NCBI GenBank assembly: GCA_003139855.1
Contig: PLGY01000036.1
Location: 38,315-102,314, forward strand
Source: Candidatus Methanoflorens stordalenmirensis
GTDB lineage: Archaea > Halobacteriota > Bog-38 > Methanoflorentales > Methanoflorentaceae
Direction: 5' to 3'
DNA: 64,000 nucleotides
Part shown: positions 52,519-61,745 of the stretch, piece after piece
Numbering within the stretch: the stretch's first letter is position 1
Layout of the letters: each line of letters opens with the position of its first letter
Translations under genes and position numbers: made by a program
The notes under the pieces: model-generated
Told to the model about the DNA's origin: nothing
What the model saw: only the letters and a program-made list of their open reading frames with translations
Database searches by the model: none

Positions 52519-53625
52519 GTGGCTCAAGAAATCTTTCAACTGACGATCGGCGATGTGCGCATCCCCAATCCTTTGGTTCTCGCTTCGATGGCTGGACTAA
52601 CTAACAGCTCGTTTGCTCTCTCGCGGAGCGTTGGACTGGCAATTCTCGGTGGATACAACCTTGACGCGCCAACCATCGAAGCGGCAAAAGAGCTCGTCAA
52701 GAAGGGGCGAAGTGAATTTGCTTACGACGAACCGACACCTGTTATCAAAAACGAGCTCGGAGTCATGAACACGATCGACATGAAAGCCGGAATCAATGTT
52801 CGGTCAACTACGCTGGAGCCCCTGATCGCGATCGCCGAGTTGATTCATCAAAAAGGGGCAGTTCTCGAACTAAACGCCCACTGCAGGCAGCCTGAAATGC
52901 AAGCTGTTGGCGCCGGCCAGCGTCTCACGCGCGATCTCAACAAGCTCGGCGAATGGATACGGGAGATCAAACAAACAGACGTGCCCGTGTCGGTGAAGGT
53001 ACGTGCAGGCGTTGTTGGAGATATAGAGCTCGCAAAGGCCATAGACAAGGCCGGTGCTGACGCGATTCATATCGACACGATGGATTCTGGGCCCGCGTTG
53101 GTCAAGAAAATTCGGGATGCTACGGCACTCAAAATCATCGCAAACAATTCGATCGTGGACTATGGCAGCGCCCACAAAATGTTCTCGATGGGAGCAGATT
53201 ATGTCTCAGTCGCCCGTGCCGCTGTGGCCGACAACACAGCTGTCGAACAGATCCTGACTGAAGTTCGGTCATTTCAAGAAGCTGTTGGTTGGTACAACGC
53301 CCCAAAACACATTTGCGCTGGAGGGGACTTGCGGGGGTTAGTGTACTGTTGCATGCCCGTAAAGGAGTGTCCACTACGCTATGTTCTGAAACGGGCGGGG
53401 ATCTCCCAGGAAGAGTACGTCAAAATCAAAGAGAGCTTCAACAACACAAAGCTAGGGGCGGGACCAGACACATGCTTCGGGAGCATGGTGTGGTGCTGCA
53501 AAATTACAAGGCCTTGCCCTTGGAGAGACGGCTCTCTACAGGACCTAGGCTTTTCCGACGTCGAGTACATGCAACTCAAAAAGCAACTTGCAGAGAGATT
53601 TCTTAGCTGTCGAGACCTTGACTGA
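52519..53625 (+). CDS. Methanogenesis marker protein 9
   Basis: 368 residues: an N-terminal Dus-like TIM barrel (FQLTIGDVRIPNPLVLASMAGLTN, ELNAHCRQPEMQAVGAGQRL, DAIHIDTMDSGPALVKKI) and a C-terminal cysteine-rich marker 9 domain (HICAGGDLRGLVYCCMPVKECPLRYVL, GPDTCFGSMVWCCKITRPCPWRD). The eight or more cysteines may bind metal or Fe-S. It is found in methanogens and relatives; the biochemical role is unknown. The start is GTG 52519. Confidence 0.92.
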   Translation: MAQEIFQLTIGDVRIPNPLVLASMAGLTNSSFALSRSVGLAILGGYNLDAPTIEAAKELVKKGRSEFAYDEPTPVIKNELGVMNTIDMKAGINVRSTTLEPLIAIAELIHQKGAVLELNAHCRQPEMQAVGAGQRLTRDLNKLGEWIREIKQTDVPVSVKVRAGVVGDIELAKAIDKAGADAIHIDTMDSGPALVKKIRDATALKIIANNSIVDYGSAHKMFSMGADYVSVARAAVADNTAVEQILTEVRSFQEAVGWYNAPKHICAGGDLRGLVYCCMPVKECPLRYVLKRAGISQEEYVKIKESFNNTKLGAGPDTCFGSMVWCCKITRPCPWRDGSLQDLGFSDVEYMQLKKQLAERFLSCRDLD

Positions 53626-53635
53626 GCTCTTAAAC

Positions 53636-54484
53636 ATGTACGACCCGGATTTCATAGCAGGTTGTGCAGAGCTAGCAATGTTGCTCGAAGTGTCTGCGAC
53701 ACCAAAGCCGGGCAATGTAGACCGAACGCATGACTTTGACGATGTAAGTTACGAACATTTTCTTGCATCTGCGGTTGGCACTTTTCCTGTCTTCAAAAAA
53801 GCAGCGTCAGCGCAGCATCGGATAGGCGGTCTGATTCTCGATGCAGTTCAAGCGAGTGCCACCTGGCAGAGCGCTGGGAACTGCCACTTTGGCGCGATCC
53901 TGCTGCTGATCCCTTTATGTACCGCGGCACGGAAAAGCAGCACGATATCTCAGCTCAAGACTAACCTGGTCCGTGTCGTCAAGGACACTTCGAGCGCCGA
54001 CGCGATCCAGTTCTATGAATCTTTTCGGAGCGTGCACATCCGCGTCGGGGAACATCATTATCTTGACGTGAATGACACGTCCTCATTGCAAGCAATCAAG
54101 CAACAAAATTTGACGCTGTGGGATGTCATGCGAATATCGAGCCCAAACGACACCATTGCAAAAGAATGGACTGAAGGGTTTCCTCGTACCTTTTACGGCG
54201 CCGAGTTGATGACACACTATGTTGAATCGGGACTCAGTGTCAAGAGTTCAATTGTGCGCCTATTTCTGCGACTCCTAAGTGAGTTCCCCGATACGCTTAT
54301 AGCAAAAAAATTCGGCACTGATGTAGCCCTTGAAGTTTCGGCAAAAGCCGCTCACACACTGAAAGAGGACGGCGCTGATGAGTTCGACAGAGAGCTCATC
54401 GCAAGGCACGTTAACCCCGGGACGACAGCCGATCTGGTAATTGGATCATTATTTGTCGTGCTCTTAGGAGGCTTCCGTTACTGA
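53636..54484 (+). CDS. Triphosphoribosyl-dephospho-CoA synthase-like protein (CitG family)
   Basis: CitG/MdcB-related protein of about 282 residues. The N-terminal SATPKPGNVDRTHDFDDVSYEHFLASA motif matches the family. Homologues occur in tetrahydromethanopterin gene clusters of methylotrophs and methanogens, pointing to cofactor synthesis rather than citrate lyase. ATG 53636 is used; the ORF-track start overlaps the previous gene. Its stop overlaps the DUF447 start. Confidence 0.85.
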   Translation: MYDPDFIAGCAELAMLLEVSATPKPGNVDRTHDFDDVSYEHFLASAVGTFPVFKKAASAQHRIGGLILDAVQASATWQSAGNCHFGAILLLIPLCTAARKSSTISQLKTNLVRVVKDTSSADAIQFYESFRSVHIRVGEHHYLDVNDTSSLQAIKQQNLTLWDVMRISSPNDTIAKEWTEGFPRTFYGAELMTHYVESGLSVKSSIVRLFLRLLSEFPDTLIAKKFGTDVALEVSAKAAHTLKEDGADEFDRELIARHVNPGTTADLVIGSLFVVLLGGFRY

Positions 54485-55065
54485 TGGACGTGCAATTTCA
54501 CGAAGGTATCTCAGAAGTCATAGCAACGACGCGCAATGGCAAGCCCAACGCCGCTCCTATGGGTGTCATAAATCGCGGCTTCCTCTACATTGCCGTTTAC
54601 AAAGACAGCCACACCTTTTTGAACGTCAAGAAAAATCGGCAGCTGGTTGCCAACTTTGTTGCAGATCCGTTGCTTTACGTAAAAACCGCCTTTGAGGATC
54701 TCGATCCCGATTTTTTTTCCCTCGATGATGGGGCACCAGTCCTAAAGGCAGCGTACGCATGGGTAGAATTTACGTGTTCGATTTTGGAAAAACCGACTCA
54801 AAAAAGCGCTGTAGTAAAAGTTAAGCCTGTGAGATCTGTCGTCTTGCAGAGGCCGATAATACCTGTGAGCAGAGCATTTTGCGCTGTCCTTGAAGCAACG
54901 ATTCACGCAACACGTTATCAGGCCCTTGAAGACCCAGCTTACCTTAAGCGGATGGCTCACTGCGAGGGCATCGTTAGAAAGTGCGGTGGAAGGCGCGAGT
55001 TTGAGGCATTCGAGCTCCTAAAAAAATATCTTGGACAAGCGCCCACATCCAAGCAGCAGGATTAA
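54484..55065 (+). CDS. DUF447 family protein
   Basis: 193-residue protein with a split-barrel flavin-binding-like pattern (EVIATTRNGKPNAAPMGVINRGFLYIAVYKDSHTFLNVKKNRQLVANFVADPLLYVKTAF). DUF447 genes recur in tetrahydromethanopterin clusters. Its ATG overlaps the CitG-like stop (TGATG). The exact role is unknown. Confidence 0.87.
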   Translation: MDVQFHEGISEVIATTRNGKPNAAPMGVINRGFLYIAVYKDSHTFLNVKKNRQLVANFVADPLLYVKTAFEDLDPDFFSLDDGAPVLKAAYAWVEFTCSILEKPTQKSAVVKVKPVRSVVLQRPIIPVSRAFCAVLEATIHATRYQALEDPAYLKRMAHCEGIVRKCGGRREFEAFELLKKYLGQAPTSKQQD

Positions 55066-55087
55066 GATCAGAACGAGTGGAGAGGCT

Positions 55088-55792
55088 ATGGCAAGAATCG
55101 CGTGGGGCATTACGGGAGCTGGGCATCATTTACGAGAAACGTTTGATTTGTTCGTCAGAGCAAAGGAAGTCTACGGCGACCGCGTCTCTGTTACTTCATT
55201 TGTCTCACGAGCTGCAGAGGAGGTTACACGGGTATACGGCCTTTTTCAACAATTGGAGCGAGTTTCTCCTGGAGGGTACATGGAGGAGGTCATACTCGAA
55301 CGCGAACAAGGATGGAGCTACCCAAAGACTGGGCGCTTCTCGCGCGGCATCTATGACGCATTGTTTGTGTCCCCGACTACGTCCAATACAATTGCCAAAA
55401 TAGCCCACGGCATTGCAGACTCACTTGTTACTAATGCGGTCGCGCACGCCGTGAAAGGCGGAGTTCTGGTTTTCATCGTTCCTGTCGATATTGCAGGCAG
55501 CGTTAAAAGTCCGGTACCTTACTTCATAAACAGAGATCTCTGCACTGGATGCCAAGAATGCGCTCAAGCGTGCCCAAACGATGCGATTGACGAGCAAATC
55601 GACTACCTCAGATGCAATGGCTGCGGCTTGTGCAAAGACGTTTGCGATTATAACGCGATCCAAGAGGGGACGGTGAACCTCGTCGTCCGCGACATTGACA
55701 AGAACAACGTCAGAACCCTAAGAGATTCAGAAGGAATCACGATTCTCGACAACCCTCATCAGTTTGAGAAGGCACTTTTGACAGTCATCTGA
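55088..55792 (+). CDS. dmrX: Dihydromethanopterin reductase (acceptor) DmrX-like
   Basis: Flavoprotein with an N-terminal FMN domain (MARIAWGITGAGHHLRETFDLF, ALFVSPTTSNTIAKIAHGIADSLVTNAVAHAVKGG) and two C-terminal [4Fe-4S] ferredoxin motifs (LCTGCQECAQACPND, CNGCGLCKDVCDYNA). This layout matches the archaeal enzyme that reduces dihydromethanopterin. ATG 55088 follows GGAGAGG; the ORF-track start is upstream of it. It runs with the CitG-like and DUF447 genes. Confidence 0.9.
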   Translation: MARIAWGITGAGHHLRETFDLFVRAKEVYGDRVSVTSFVSRAAEEVTRVYGLFQQLERVSPGGYMEEVILEREQGWSYPKTGRFSRGIYDALFVSPTTSNTIAKIAHGIADSLVTNAVAHAVKGGVLVFIVPVDIAGSVKSPVPYFINRDLCTGCQECAQACPNDAIDEQIDYLRCNGCGLCKDVCDYNAIQEGTVNLVVRDIDKNNVRTLRDSEGITILDNPHQFEKALLTVI

Positions 55793-55841
55793 TCCGCACG
55801 TCCGAACTGAGACGCCCAGTTTGATGTTTTATTCGGGTAAT

Positions 55842-56510
55842 TTAGCGGCTATTCCTATGATTCAAGACGCGTGCCTTAAGTGAATAACTTGTTGACCGAA
55901 GACGAGGCGACACGTGGCCCCCGGCTTTAGATCTGCCGGCCTGTATGGCGCATAGTATGTCCTGCACAGTGACGCCGCTCGCTGTATCTACTTCAGTGTA
56001 CCCAAAACCGACCGTCTCCACGTAGTGAGAATCACTTCCGCCGGTGACCCCAAGGTTCAGCTTCGCAGCTGAACGAGTCGCGAGATAATTTGAGACTCCA
56101 AGCAGGTCCCTTGAATTAAACGCTTCGACAGCGTCTATCCTCTTGTTGCGCAAACTCCGAATGCCATTTCTGAACAATTCGAATGGATGCGGCGCCACGA
56201 CGATGCCGCCGCCGCCGTGAGCGCATTTAATGGTTTCACAAACAGATAGACCAGGGGGCACAAGAGTGTGATTTCCGAGCGTTATCAAATGGCCCTCCGC
56301 TGTTGAGATCTCGGCGCCCGGTAGTATGATTAGATTCAGTCCCAGATCCTCCGTAAGCCTCGCTGCATCAAAGAAGGATTGCACAGAATCATGATCAGTA
56401 ATCGCGAGTCCGTCCAGACCCGCTTCTTGTGCCTGCTTAAGTATCGCTTCGACTGAGCTGTTTGAGTCAGGAGAGAAGTGTGAATGAATGTGCAGATCAA
56501 ACCTCATCAT
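55842..56510 (-). CDS. PHP-domain phosphoesterase
   Basis: Metal-dependent phosphoesterase of 222 residues. Metal-binding motifs are RFDLHIHSHFSPDSNSS, ITDHDSV, PGAEIST, APHPFEL and GGSDSH. The substrate is unknown. It lies between two genes of pterin-cofactor metabolism on the other strand. Confidence 0.9.
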   Translation of the reverse strand: MMRFDLHIHSHFSPDSNSSVEAILKQAQEAGLDGLAITDHDSVQSFFDAARLTEDLGLNLIILPGAEISTAEGHLITLGNHTLVPPGLSVCETIKCAHGGGGIVVAPHPFELFRNGIRSLRNKRIDAVEAFNSRDLLGVSNYLATRSAAKLNLGVTGGSDSHYVETVGFGYTEVDTASGVTVQDILCAIQAGRSKAGGHVSPRLRSTSYSLKARVLNHRNSR

Positions 56511-56570
56511 CAGTAATTCTGATATAACATATTAAGAGTATGTAGTTAGTGGTGGAAATCTATAGTACGA

Positions 56571-58031
56571 GTGCTTGTGGCGACCGGTCGCTGCGCCGAA
56601 CAAGTCGTTAAAGAGGCTGTAGGCGCAGCCGCAGATGTGTTGGTTCTAGATGTAGACATTGCGGCGCTGATGACACCTTCCCTCTTAAGGGAGGCGTACG
56701 TCGAGTTCGCAAGACGGCAGAGTCACAAGCACGATCTGATCTTGATTCCCGGCGCTACGAATCCCGCTGACTTTGGGGCGCTCGGTAATGAGCTGAGCGT
56801 GAAAATTGCTCTGGGCCCAAAACAGGCCTATGATCTCGGTTTGGTGCTTAAATACCTCGATCAATCCCTACTGTCACTCAATACACCGGCTGACTGCATC
56901 ATTCACGAAAAGCGTAAAAGTGACGCCTTGAACCTATTGACGCAGCTAGAAAGATCTGCAGCCTATGATTTCAAAATTCGAGACCTCAAAATTGGGGGAA
57001 ACTCTCGAATGAAGGTGCTCGGAGAGATAATCGACGCCCCGGTTGCAGATGCCAAGCGCATTGCTTTACAGCATCTACGCAACGGGGCGGACATCATCGA
57101 CGTCGGCATACCTCTCGGGACCGCGAAGCGCGAGGTGAGTCGCACTTTTGCGGAGGTCAGCGCGCTTACCGGTGAGTACAACGTCCCCCTCAGCATTGAT
57201 AGCCTCGATCCAGAGCTTATATGCGCTGGAATAGAATCAGGGGCTGAACTCGTTCTCTCATTTACGGCAGAAAACGCCGCCGAGATAGGGCCCACAGTCG
57301 CAAGAAAAGACCTTGCAGTTGTAGTGCTGCCCGAAAACGGCGACGTTTGCTCTACCGTGGCCCTAGCGCGCACTTTTGGCATCAGCAAAATCATCGCTGA
57401 TCCCGTGTTATACCCGATAGGCAGTGGCGCCTCCAACTCGCTCGCGGAGTACCGCCGCGTCAGATCGGTCAGCAACGTCCCGCTGTTTCTCGGCGTCGGC
57501 AACATCGTTGAGCTTATGGAGGCAGACTCCATAGGCGCTAATGCTCTGCTTGCCGGTCTGGCAATGGAGCTCGGGGTTGGCGTGCTCTTCACTCCTGAGC
57601 ACAGTGACAAAGCAAAGGGCAGCGTTAAGGAGCTGAAGACAGCGGCCCAGATGATGCAGCTCGCGCAGCATCGAAAAAGCCCACCCATAAATCTAGGCAT
57701 TGATCTTCTCGTATTGAAAGAGCGCAGGCGGCGACCCGAGTATCAATTAACCAGCAAGAACGTCCTCGAGGCAAACGATTTTGACACAGCGCTGTGGGCG
57801 CCTGACCCATCTGGCAACTTCGTGATCGGGGTTAAAGATGGGATGATCGTTGCGAGGCACGACACGGGAACCGCCGTACGAGGCAAGTCCGCGAAACGCA
57901 TACTTGATGCCATTGTTGAGCTTGAGCTCGTATCTACGGCATCCCACGCAGGGTATCTTGGACGTGAGTTGAAAAAGGCAGAAATCGCTCTGAAGCTGGG
58001 AAGGAGCTATGCACAGGATGATACATTCTGA
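56571..58031 (+). CDS. Dihydropteroate synthase-related protein (TIGR00284)
   Basis: 486-residue protein with a central pterin-binding TIM barrel (GEIIDAPVADAKRIALQHLRNGADIIDVGIPLG, PLSIDSLDPELICAGIESGAELVLSF, IADPVLYPIGSGASNSLAEYRRVRS, GVGNIVELMEADSIGANALLAGLAMELGV). N- and C-terminal extensions are typical of the archaeal family. Homologues cluster with tetrahydromethanopterin genes in methylotrophs. The start is GTG 56571. Confidence 0.9.
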   Translation: MLVATGRCAEQVVKEAVGAAADVLVLDVDIAALMTPSLLREAYVEFARRQSHKHDLILIPGATNPADFGALGNELSVKIALGPKQAYDLGLVLKYLDQSLLSLNTPADCIIHEKRKSDALNLLTQLERSAAYDFKIRDLKIGGNSRMKVLGEIIDAPVADAKRIALQHLRNGADIIDVGIPLGTAKREVSRTFAEVSALTGEYNVPLSIDSLDPELICAGIESGAELVLSFTAENAAEIGPTVARKDLAVVVLPENGDVCSTVALARTFGISKIIADPVLYPIGSGASNSLAEYRRVRSVSNVPLFLGVGNIVELMEADSIGANALLAGLAMELGVGVLFTPEHSDKAKGSVKELKTAAQMMQLAQHRKSPPINLGIDLLVLKERRRRPEYQLTSKNVLEANDFDTALWAPDPSGNFVIGVKDGMIVARHDTGTAVRGKSAKRILDAIVELELVSTASHAGYLGRELKKAEIALKLGRSYAQDDTF

Positions 58032-58103
58032 GGTCTAGCCCTGTCAAAAGCAAAGACGAACTAACTTTCCGCTTGAAAGGGTGTGAACAAATCTCGCGTT
58101 CAT

Positions 58104-59918
58104 TCATACGAATTTTGGTCGCTGCGAGAGCATTTCGGGTAATGTTAGTGGCCGATACGGCATTTGCTCGATTTCTTGGCGCACGTGATCTATCAGCTCA
58201 TTAGTATACATTGATTCTTTTTGCCCCGAAAAGCGTACCGTCACGGCGAGGCTTTTCCTCTGCTCCTCTTTTTCCCCGATGACAACGACATAGGGCACCC
58301 ATTCTTTCCCGGCAGAGGCGACTTTCTTGCTGACTGACTCATCGCGGTCGTCGATGTCAACGCGTATTTTCGCATTTCTGACCTCGCTTGCGACCTCTCG
58401 CGCGTATTGAAGATGCTTTTCGGAGACAGGAACGACCCTAACCTGCGTCGGCGCAAGCCATACGGGCAAGGCCGGCACTCTCTCGAGCGCCTGCGCCTCG
58501 AGGATCGCGCAAAGCACGCGCTCTATGCCACCCGTCGGGGACGTGTGCAGAATAATGGGCCAGCGTTCTCCCGCTTCGGTATAGTACTTGATATCAAACC
58601 GCTCGGCGCTCTCCACGTCAATTTGAACGGTCGGACATTCGATCGGTTTCCGCGAAGTATCTAAAGCCGCGAGATCGCACTTGCAGACCCAGTAATGAAC
58701 GCGTTCTGACAAGAGTTCTACCAAGAAAGGGCGCTTAAACTCGCGAGCGATCTGCTCTACCCACTTTTTGTTGTCATCATAAAATGCCCTCGTGCTCCGA
58801 AATATCGCCTGATATTTCACGTCGAGATCCAAACCCGATTTGAACCCGAGTCTCAGCTGCTCGATGAAGAAACGCTTGGCTTCGCTCATGTCTCGGCAAG
58901 CGGTGTGCATGTCAGGCATCGTAAAAGCCCGTTGGCGCTTGAGACCAGTCAATTCGCCCCGCTGCTCATACCTGAAAGAATAAGTCGAAAGCTCGTACAG
59001 TTTCAGCGGCAGGTCTTTTTCGGTCAAATGCATCTGGTGCATCATGCTAAACATACCAAAGCAGGCAGCGAATCTGAGCATCATATCGCGTGCGCCCGCT
59101 TTCAGCCGATATTGTCGCTCACCAAACTTGCTCGCGTGTTCACTGACTGCTCTGCTGGACAGGTCATACATAACCGGCGTCTCGACCGGCATCGCCCCGT
59201 AGTTCACCGCGAGGAGATAAGAATAGTCGATGAGGAGATCACGGACTAGTTTTCCTTTCGGCAGCCACTTGAGGTGTCCCGCGTCTGACAGCGGCTCGTA
59301 CTCGACGAGCTCCTTCTCTTTCATTAGCTTAATATGCGGCAACTCCGCTTCTGTGCTGTAGAGGGCGTGTTGCCCCAGTTCATAACTAACGATGTCCTTG
59401 AATTCGGCGTCCGTCGAGTGAAACGCAGTCGCCGGAGTTATCGTACCGCTAGGCTCAAGCACGTAGAATTCGCTTTCGACGGCCGTCTTCTCCGGTTTTG
59501 CCTCTGGGTGAATAGATCTGGATAGTTCAGCAAGAGGATGCCCTTTACACTTCAAACTGAACGATTTATACCATCCGAATGGCGCCCTCAGCACTTCAAA
59601 GCCGACGAGCAGAGATTCAATCTCCTGCAGGATGTTCAAAGCAGTCTCGGGTGATGCCAACTCGGAACTCAAATGAGCGTAGGGATAGATCACGACCCGC
59701 TTCGTGGCTACCTTAGTCGCAACGTCGCCTATTGCATTCGCTGCGTCGGCTGCCACGTCGTCAATACTCGTCTCGTCACCGCATTCTGCGGCGACAAAGG
59801 CGACTAAAGCCTCCTCCATTCGCGCCTGTTTGCGTGAATCTTCCGTATCTTCAGCGTACTTGCTTGCCTTCGTGACCTGGTACTCAATATAGTCAACGTG
59901 CATTAGCAGAAGTCGCAT
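58104..59918 (-). CDS. thrS: Threonyl-tRNA synthetase, archaeal type
   Basis: 604 residues. The N-terminal D-aminoacyl-deacylase-like editing domain starts MRLLLMHVDYIEYQVTKAS. Class II motifs include FRYEQRGELTGLKRQRAFTMPDMHTAC (motif 2) and ILHTSPTGGIERVLCAI (motif 3); the C-terminal anticodon domain begins VRVVPVSEKHLQYA. Length is normal for archaeal ThrRS. Confidence 0.97.
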   Translation of the reverse strand: MRLLLMHVDYIEYQVTKASKYAEDTEDSRKQARMEEALVAFVAAECGDETSIDDVAADAANAIGDVATKVATKRVVIYPYAHLSSELASPETALNILQEIESLLVGFEVLRAPFGWYKSFSLKCKGHPLAELSRSIHPEAKPEKTAVESEFYVLEPSGTITPATAFHSTDAEFKDIVSYELGQHALYSTEAELPHIKLMKEKELVEYEPLSDAGHLKWLPKGKLVRDLLIDYSYLLAVNYGAMPVETPVMYDLSSRAVSEHASKFGERQYRLKAGARDMMLRFAACFGMFSMMHQMHLTEKDLPLKLYELSTYSFRYEQRGELTGLKRQRAFTMPDMHTACRDMSEAKRFFIEQLRLGFKSGLDLDVKYQAIFRSTRAFYDDNKKWVEQIAREFKRPFLVELLSERVHYWVCKCDLAALDTSRKPIECPTVQIDVESAERFDIKYYTEAGERWPIILHTSPTGGIERVLCAILEAQALERVPALPVWLAPTQVRVVPVSEKHLQYAREVASEVRNAKIRVDIDDRDESVSKKVASAGKEWVPYVVVIGEKEEQRKSLAVTVRFSGQKESMYTNELIDHVRQEIEQMPYRPLTLPEMLSQRPKFV

Positions 59919-60058
59919 GTTTAGCAGTCCTCTGTTCTCAAATCACGGTCGCAAGGTGGTTTTACAAGGGTGATAAGTGCAGCCTTCACGGCTCACGCGG
60001 TCTTTAAAACTAAAAAAATCCTTAATACAAGTGTGTTCGCCTTAAAGAAGGCCTTTGA

Positions 60059-60217
60059 CTAGTATAAACTTTTGACGAACGTGTACAAGATGACAGTTAT
60101 AGCTGCTACGATTAGGAGATCGTGAAGGTACGGGATCTCAAACAAAATCAACGAGATGACAAATACTAAGGCAAGCGTAATCCAATCAATTCGAAGTGGG
60201 TATCGCGGCCGTTGCAT
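60059..60217 (-). CDS. 52-residue two-helix membrane protein
   Basis: Small ORF missed by the track: MQRPRYPLRIDWITLALVFVISLILFE then IPYLHDLLIVAAITVILYTFVKSLY. Two hydrophobic segments are joined by a short loop with a positive N-terminus, as in a small inner-membrane protein. A TATA-like TTTATACC lies upstream at about 60239-60246. I recognise no family; the rest of 59919-60305 shows no other gene. Confidence 0.55.
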   Translation of the reverse strand: MQRPRYPLRIDWITLALVFVISLILFEIPYLHDLLIVAAITVILYTFVKSLY

Positions 60218-60305
60218 ATCAAACCATACACTACCTTATGGTATAAAATCCTATTGCTTTTTTTGCGAAAAATAACTTGGAAGCGAGCTTGTTTTTCAAA
60301 ACGAA

Positions 60306-61529
60306 TCAATTAAGGCAGCCTATTAAATACGTCGAGGTGACTCCAGTAATGCGCACCGCATAGAAGAGGCCAAGAGGCAGTTCGCGTGGTACAACTATCG
60401 GCCTATAGTTGTCGTTGTATAACATAGTGCTTCCATTCTTGCCTTTTTCCACTGCCAGCGCCCTGTAGCTCTCTCCTATGTACTCACGGTTTCGCTGACG
60501 GGCAACGCGGTGGTGCTCCGCTGTCAGCATTCGCGATCGATCTTTCTGTACTCTGCCGATCACAGGTTTCAAAAAAAACGCGGCAGTCCCCTCTCTGCGC
60601 GAAAAACGTGTGATGTTCACTTTGAGCGGCGTAACTTCCCGCAGTAGGTCCACTGTGGCCCGAAAATCCTCAGCCGTTTCACTCGGGAAGCCTACAATGA
60701 AGTCAGTCGATACAGTAACGTCTCTAAGTTCGTGACGGAAGCTCGAGACAATGTGCTTAAAGTCGAACACCGTATGACCTCGCTCCATTAGCTCCAAAAT
60801 CCGATCTGAACCCGACTGCACCGGCAAGTGCACGAATCTGTATATCCGAGGATGTTTAAACGCTTTCAACAGATCCTCTGCGATATCGAGAATTGAGGAC
60901 ACGTTCATCATCCCGACGCGGAGCTTAAAGTCGTGTTCAATTTCGCATAGCGTTTCAACAAGGTCGGGTAATCGGTAGCCCTGATCTAACCCGTATACTC
61001 CCCCATCCTGCGCAGTCAGGAAGATTTGTTTTGCACCATTTTGAACACTCCGCTCCACATCCCTGCTGATTGCTTCGATGCTTCGGCTCTTCAAAGGACC
61101 TCTGATGAGCTTTACGATGCAGTAGCTGCACCTTCCCCCACATCCTTGAGCGATCTTTACTTTGGCTGTGATGCTGGGTCTTGGCGCAGATGTGGCGGTA
61201 CGCGAGAAATGAGCGTCTATGTAAGACGCCACGCCGCTGATCCGCATGGTTTTCAATGCCGGATACAACGCGCTGAGCCGATCCCCAAATGGCCCTGCCA
61301 TGCAGCCTGTGATAATGAGCGTTCGCTCGCCTAACTGCTGATATAGAATGTCTATCCGCCTTAGGATCTTTTTTTCGGTCGTCCCGATAACCATACACGT
61401 GTTTAGAACGAGCACCTGAGCATCCTCGGTAGATTCGACCACCCTGTGGCCCTTTAGCTTATGCGTCAGCTCTTCGCTTTCGCTTTGGTTTAACGTGCAA
61501 CCATAGGTTTCTAGATAAACCGAGGTCAT
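60306..61529 (-). CDS. tRNA threonylcarbamoyladenosine methylthiotransferase (MiaB family)
   Basis: Radical SAM methylthiotransferase that converts t6A to ms2t6A in tRNA. The N-terminal MTTase domain begins SVYLETYGCTLNQSESE; the radical SAM cluster motif is IAQGCGGRCSYCIVKLIRG; a TRAM-like C-terminal part follows. This matches the archaeal/eukaryotic branch (TIGR01578). Length 407 is normal. Confidence 0.93.
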   Translation of the reverse strand: MTSVYLETYGCTLNQSESEELTHKLKGHRVVESTEDAQVLVLNTCMVIGTTEKKILRRIDILYQQLGERTLIITGCMAGPFGDRLSALYPALKTMRISGVASYIDAHFSRTATSAPRPSITAKVKIAQGCGGRCSYCIVKLIRGPLKSRSIEAISRDVERSVQNGAKQIFLTAQDGGVYGLDQGYRLPDLVETLCEIEHDFKLRVGMMNVSSILDIAEDLLKAFKHPRIYRFVHLPVQSGSDRILELMERGHTVFDFKHIVSSFRHELRDVTVSTDFIVGFPSETAEDFRATVDLLREVTPLKVNITRFSRREGTAAFFLKPVIGRVQKDRSRMLTAEHHRVARQRNREYIGESYRALAVEKGKNGSTMLYNDNYRPIVVPRELPLGLFYAVRITGVTSTYLIGCLN

Positions 61530-61745
61530 TGCTCTTGTTCAAAGGCCGTGTATCGTGCGCGAGACAAGTACATATTCGCGTGAATCGTTTCGACCGTTCT
61601 CCAACGTCAGTTGCTTGCAGTGTGATCAATAAAACGGCGTTTAACCCAATGAGAACTAACTGCATGCGAATAGATAACTATACCTTTTGACGCTAAGATT
61701 ATAGAATAAAATCGAACGTAGCGCGCCTACGTTCTGTAGCAGCCT

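Noticed and set aside
56963-57700. 245-residue minus-strand ORF inside the DHPS-related gene
   Set aside because: Serine- and arginine-rich shadow of a well-supported gene.
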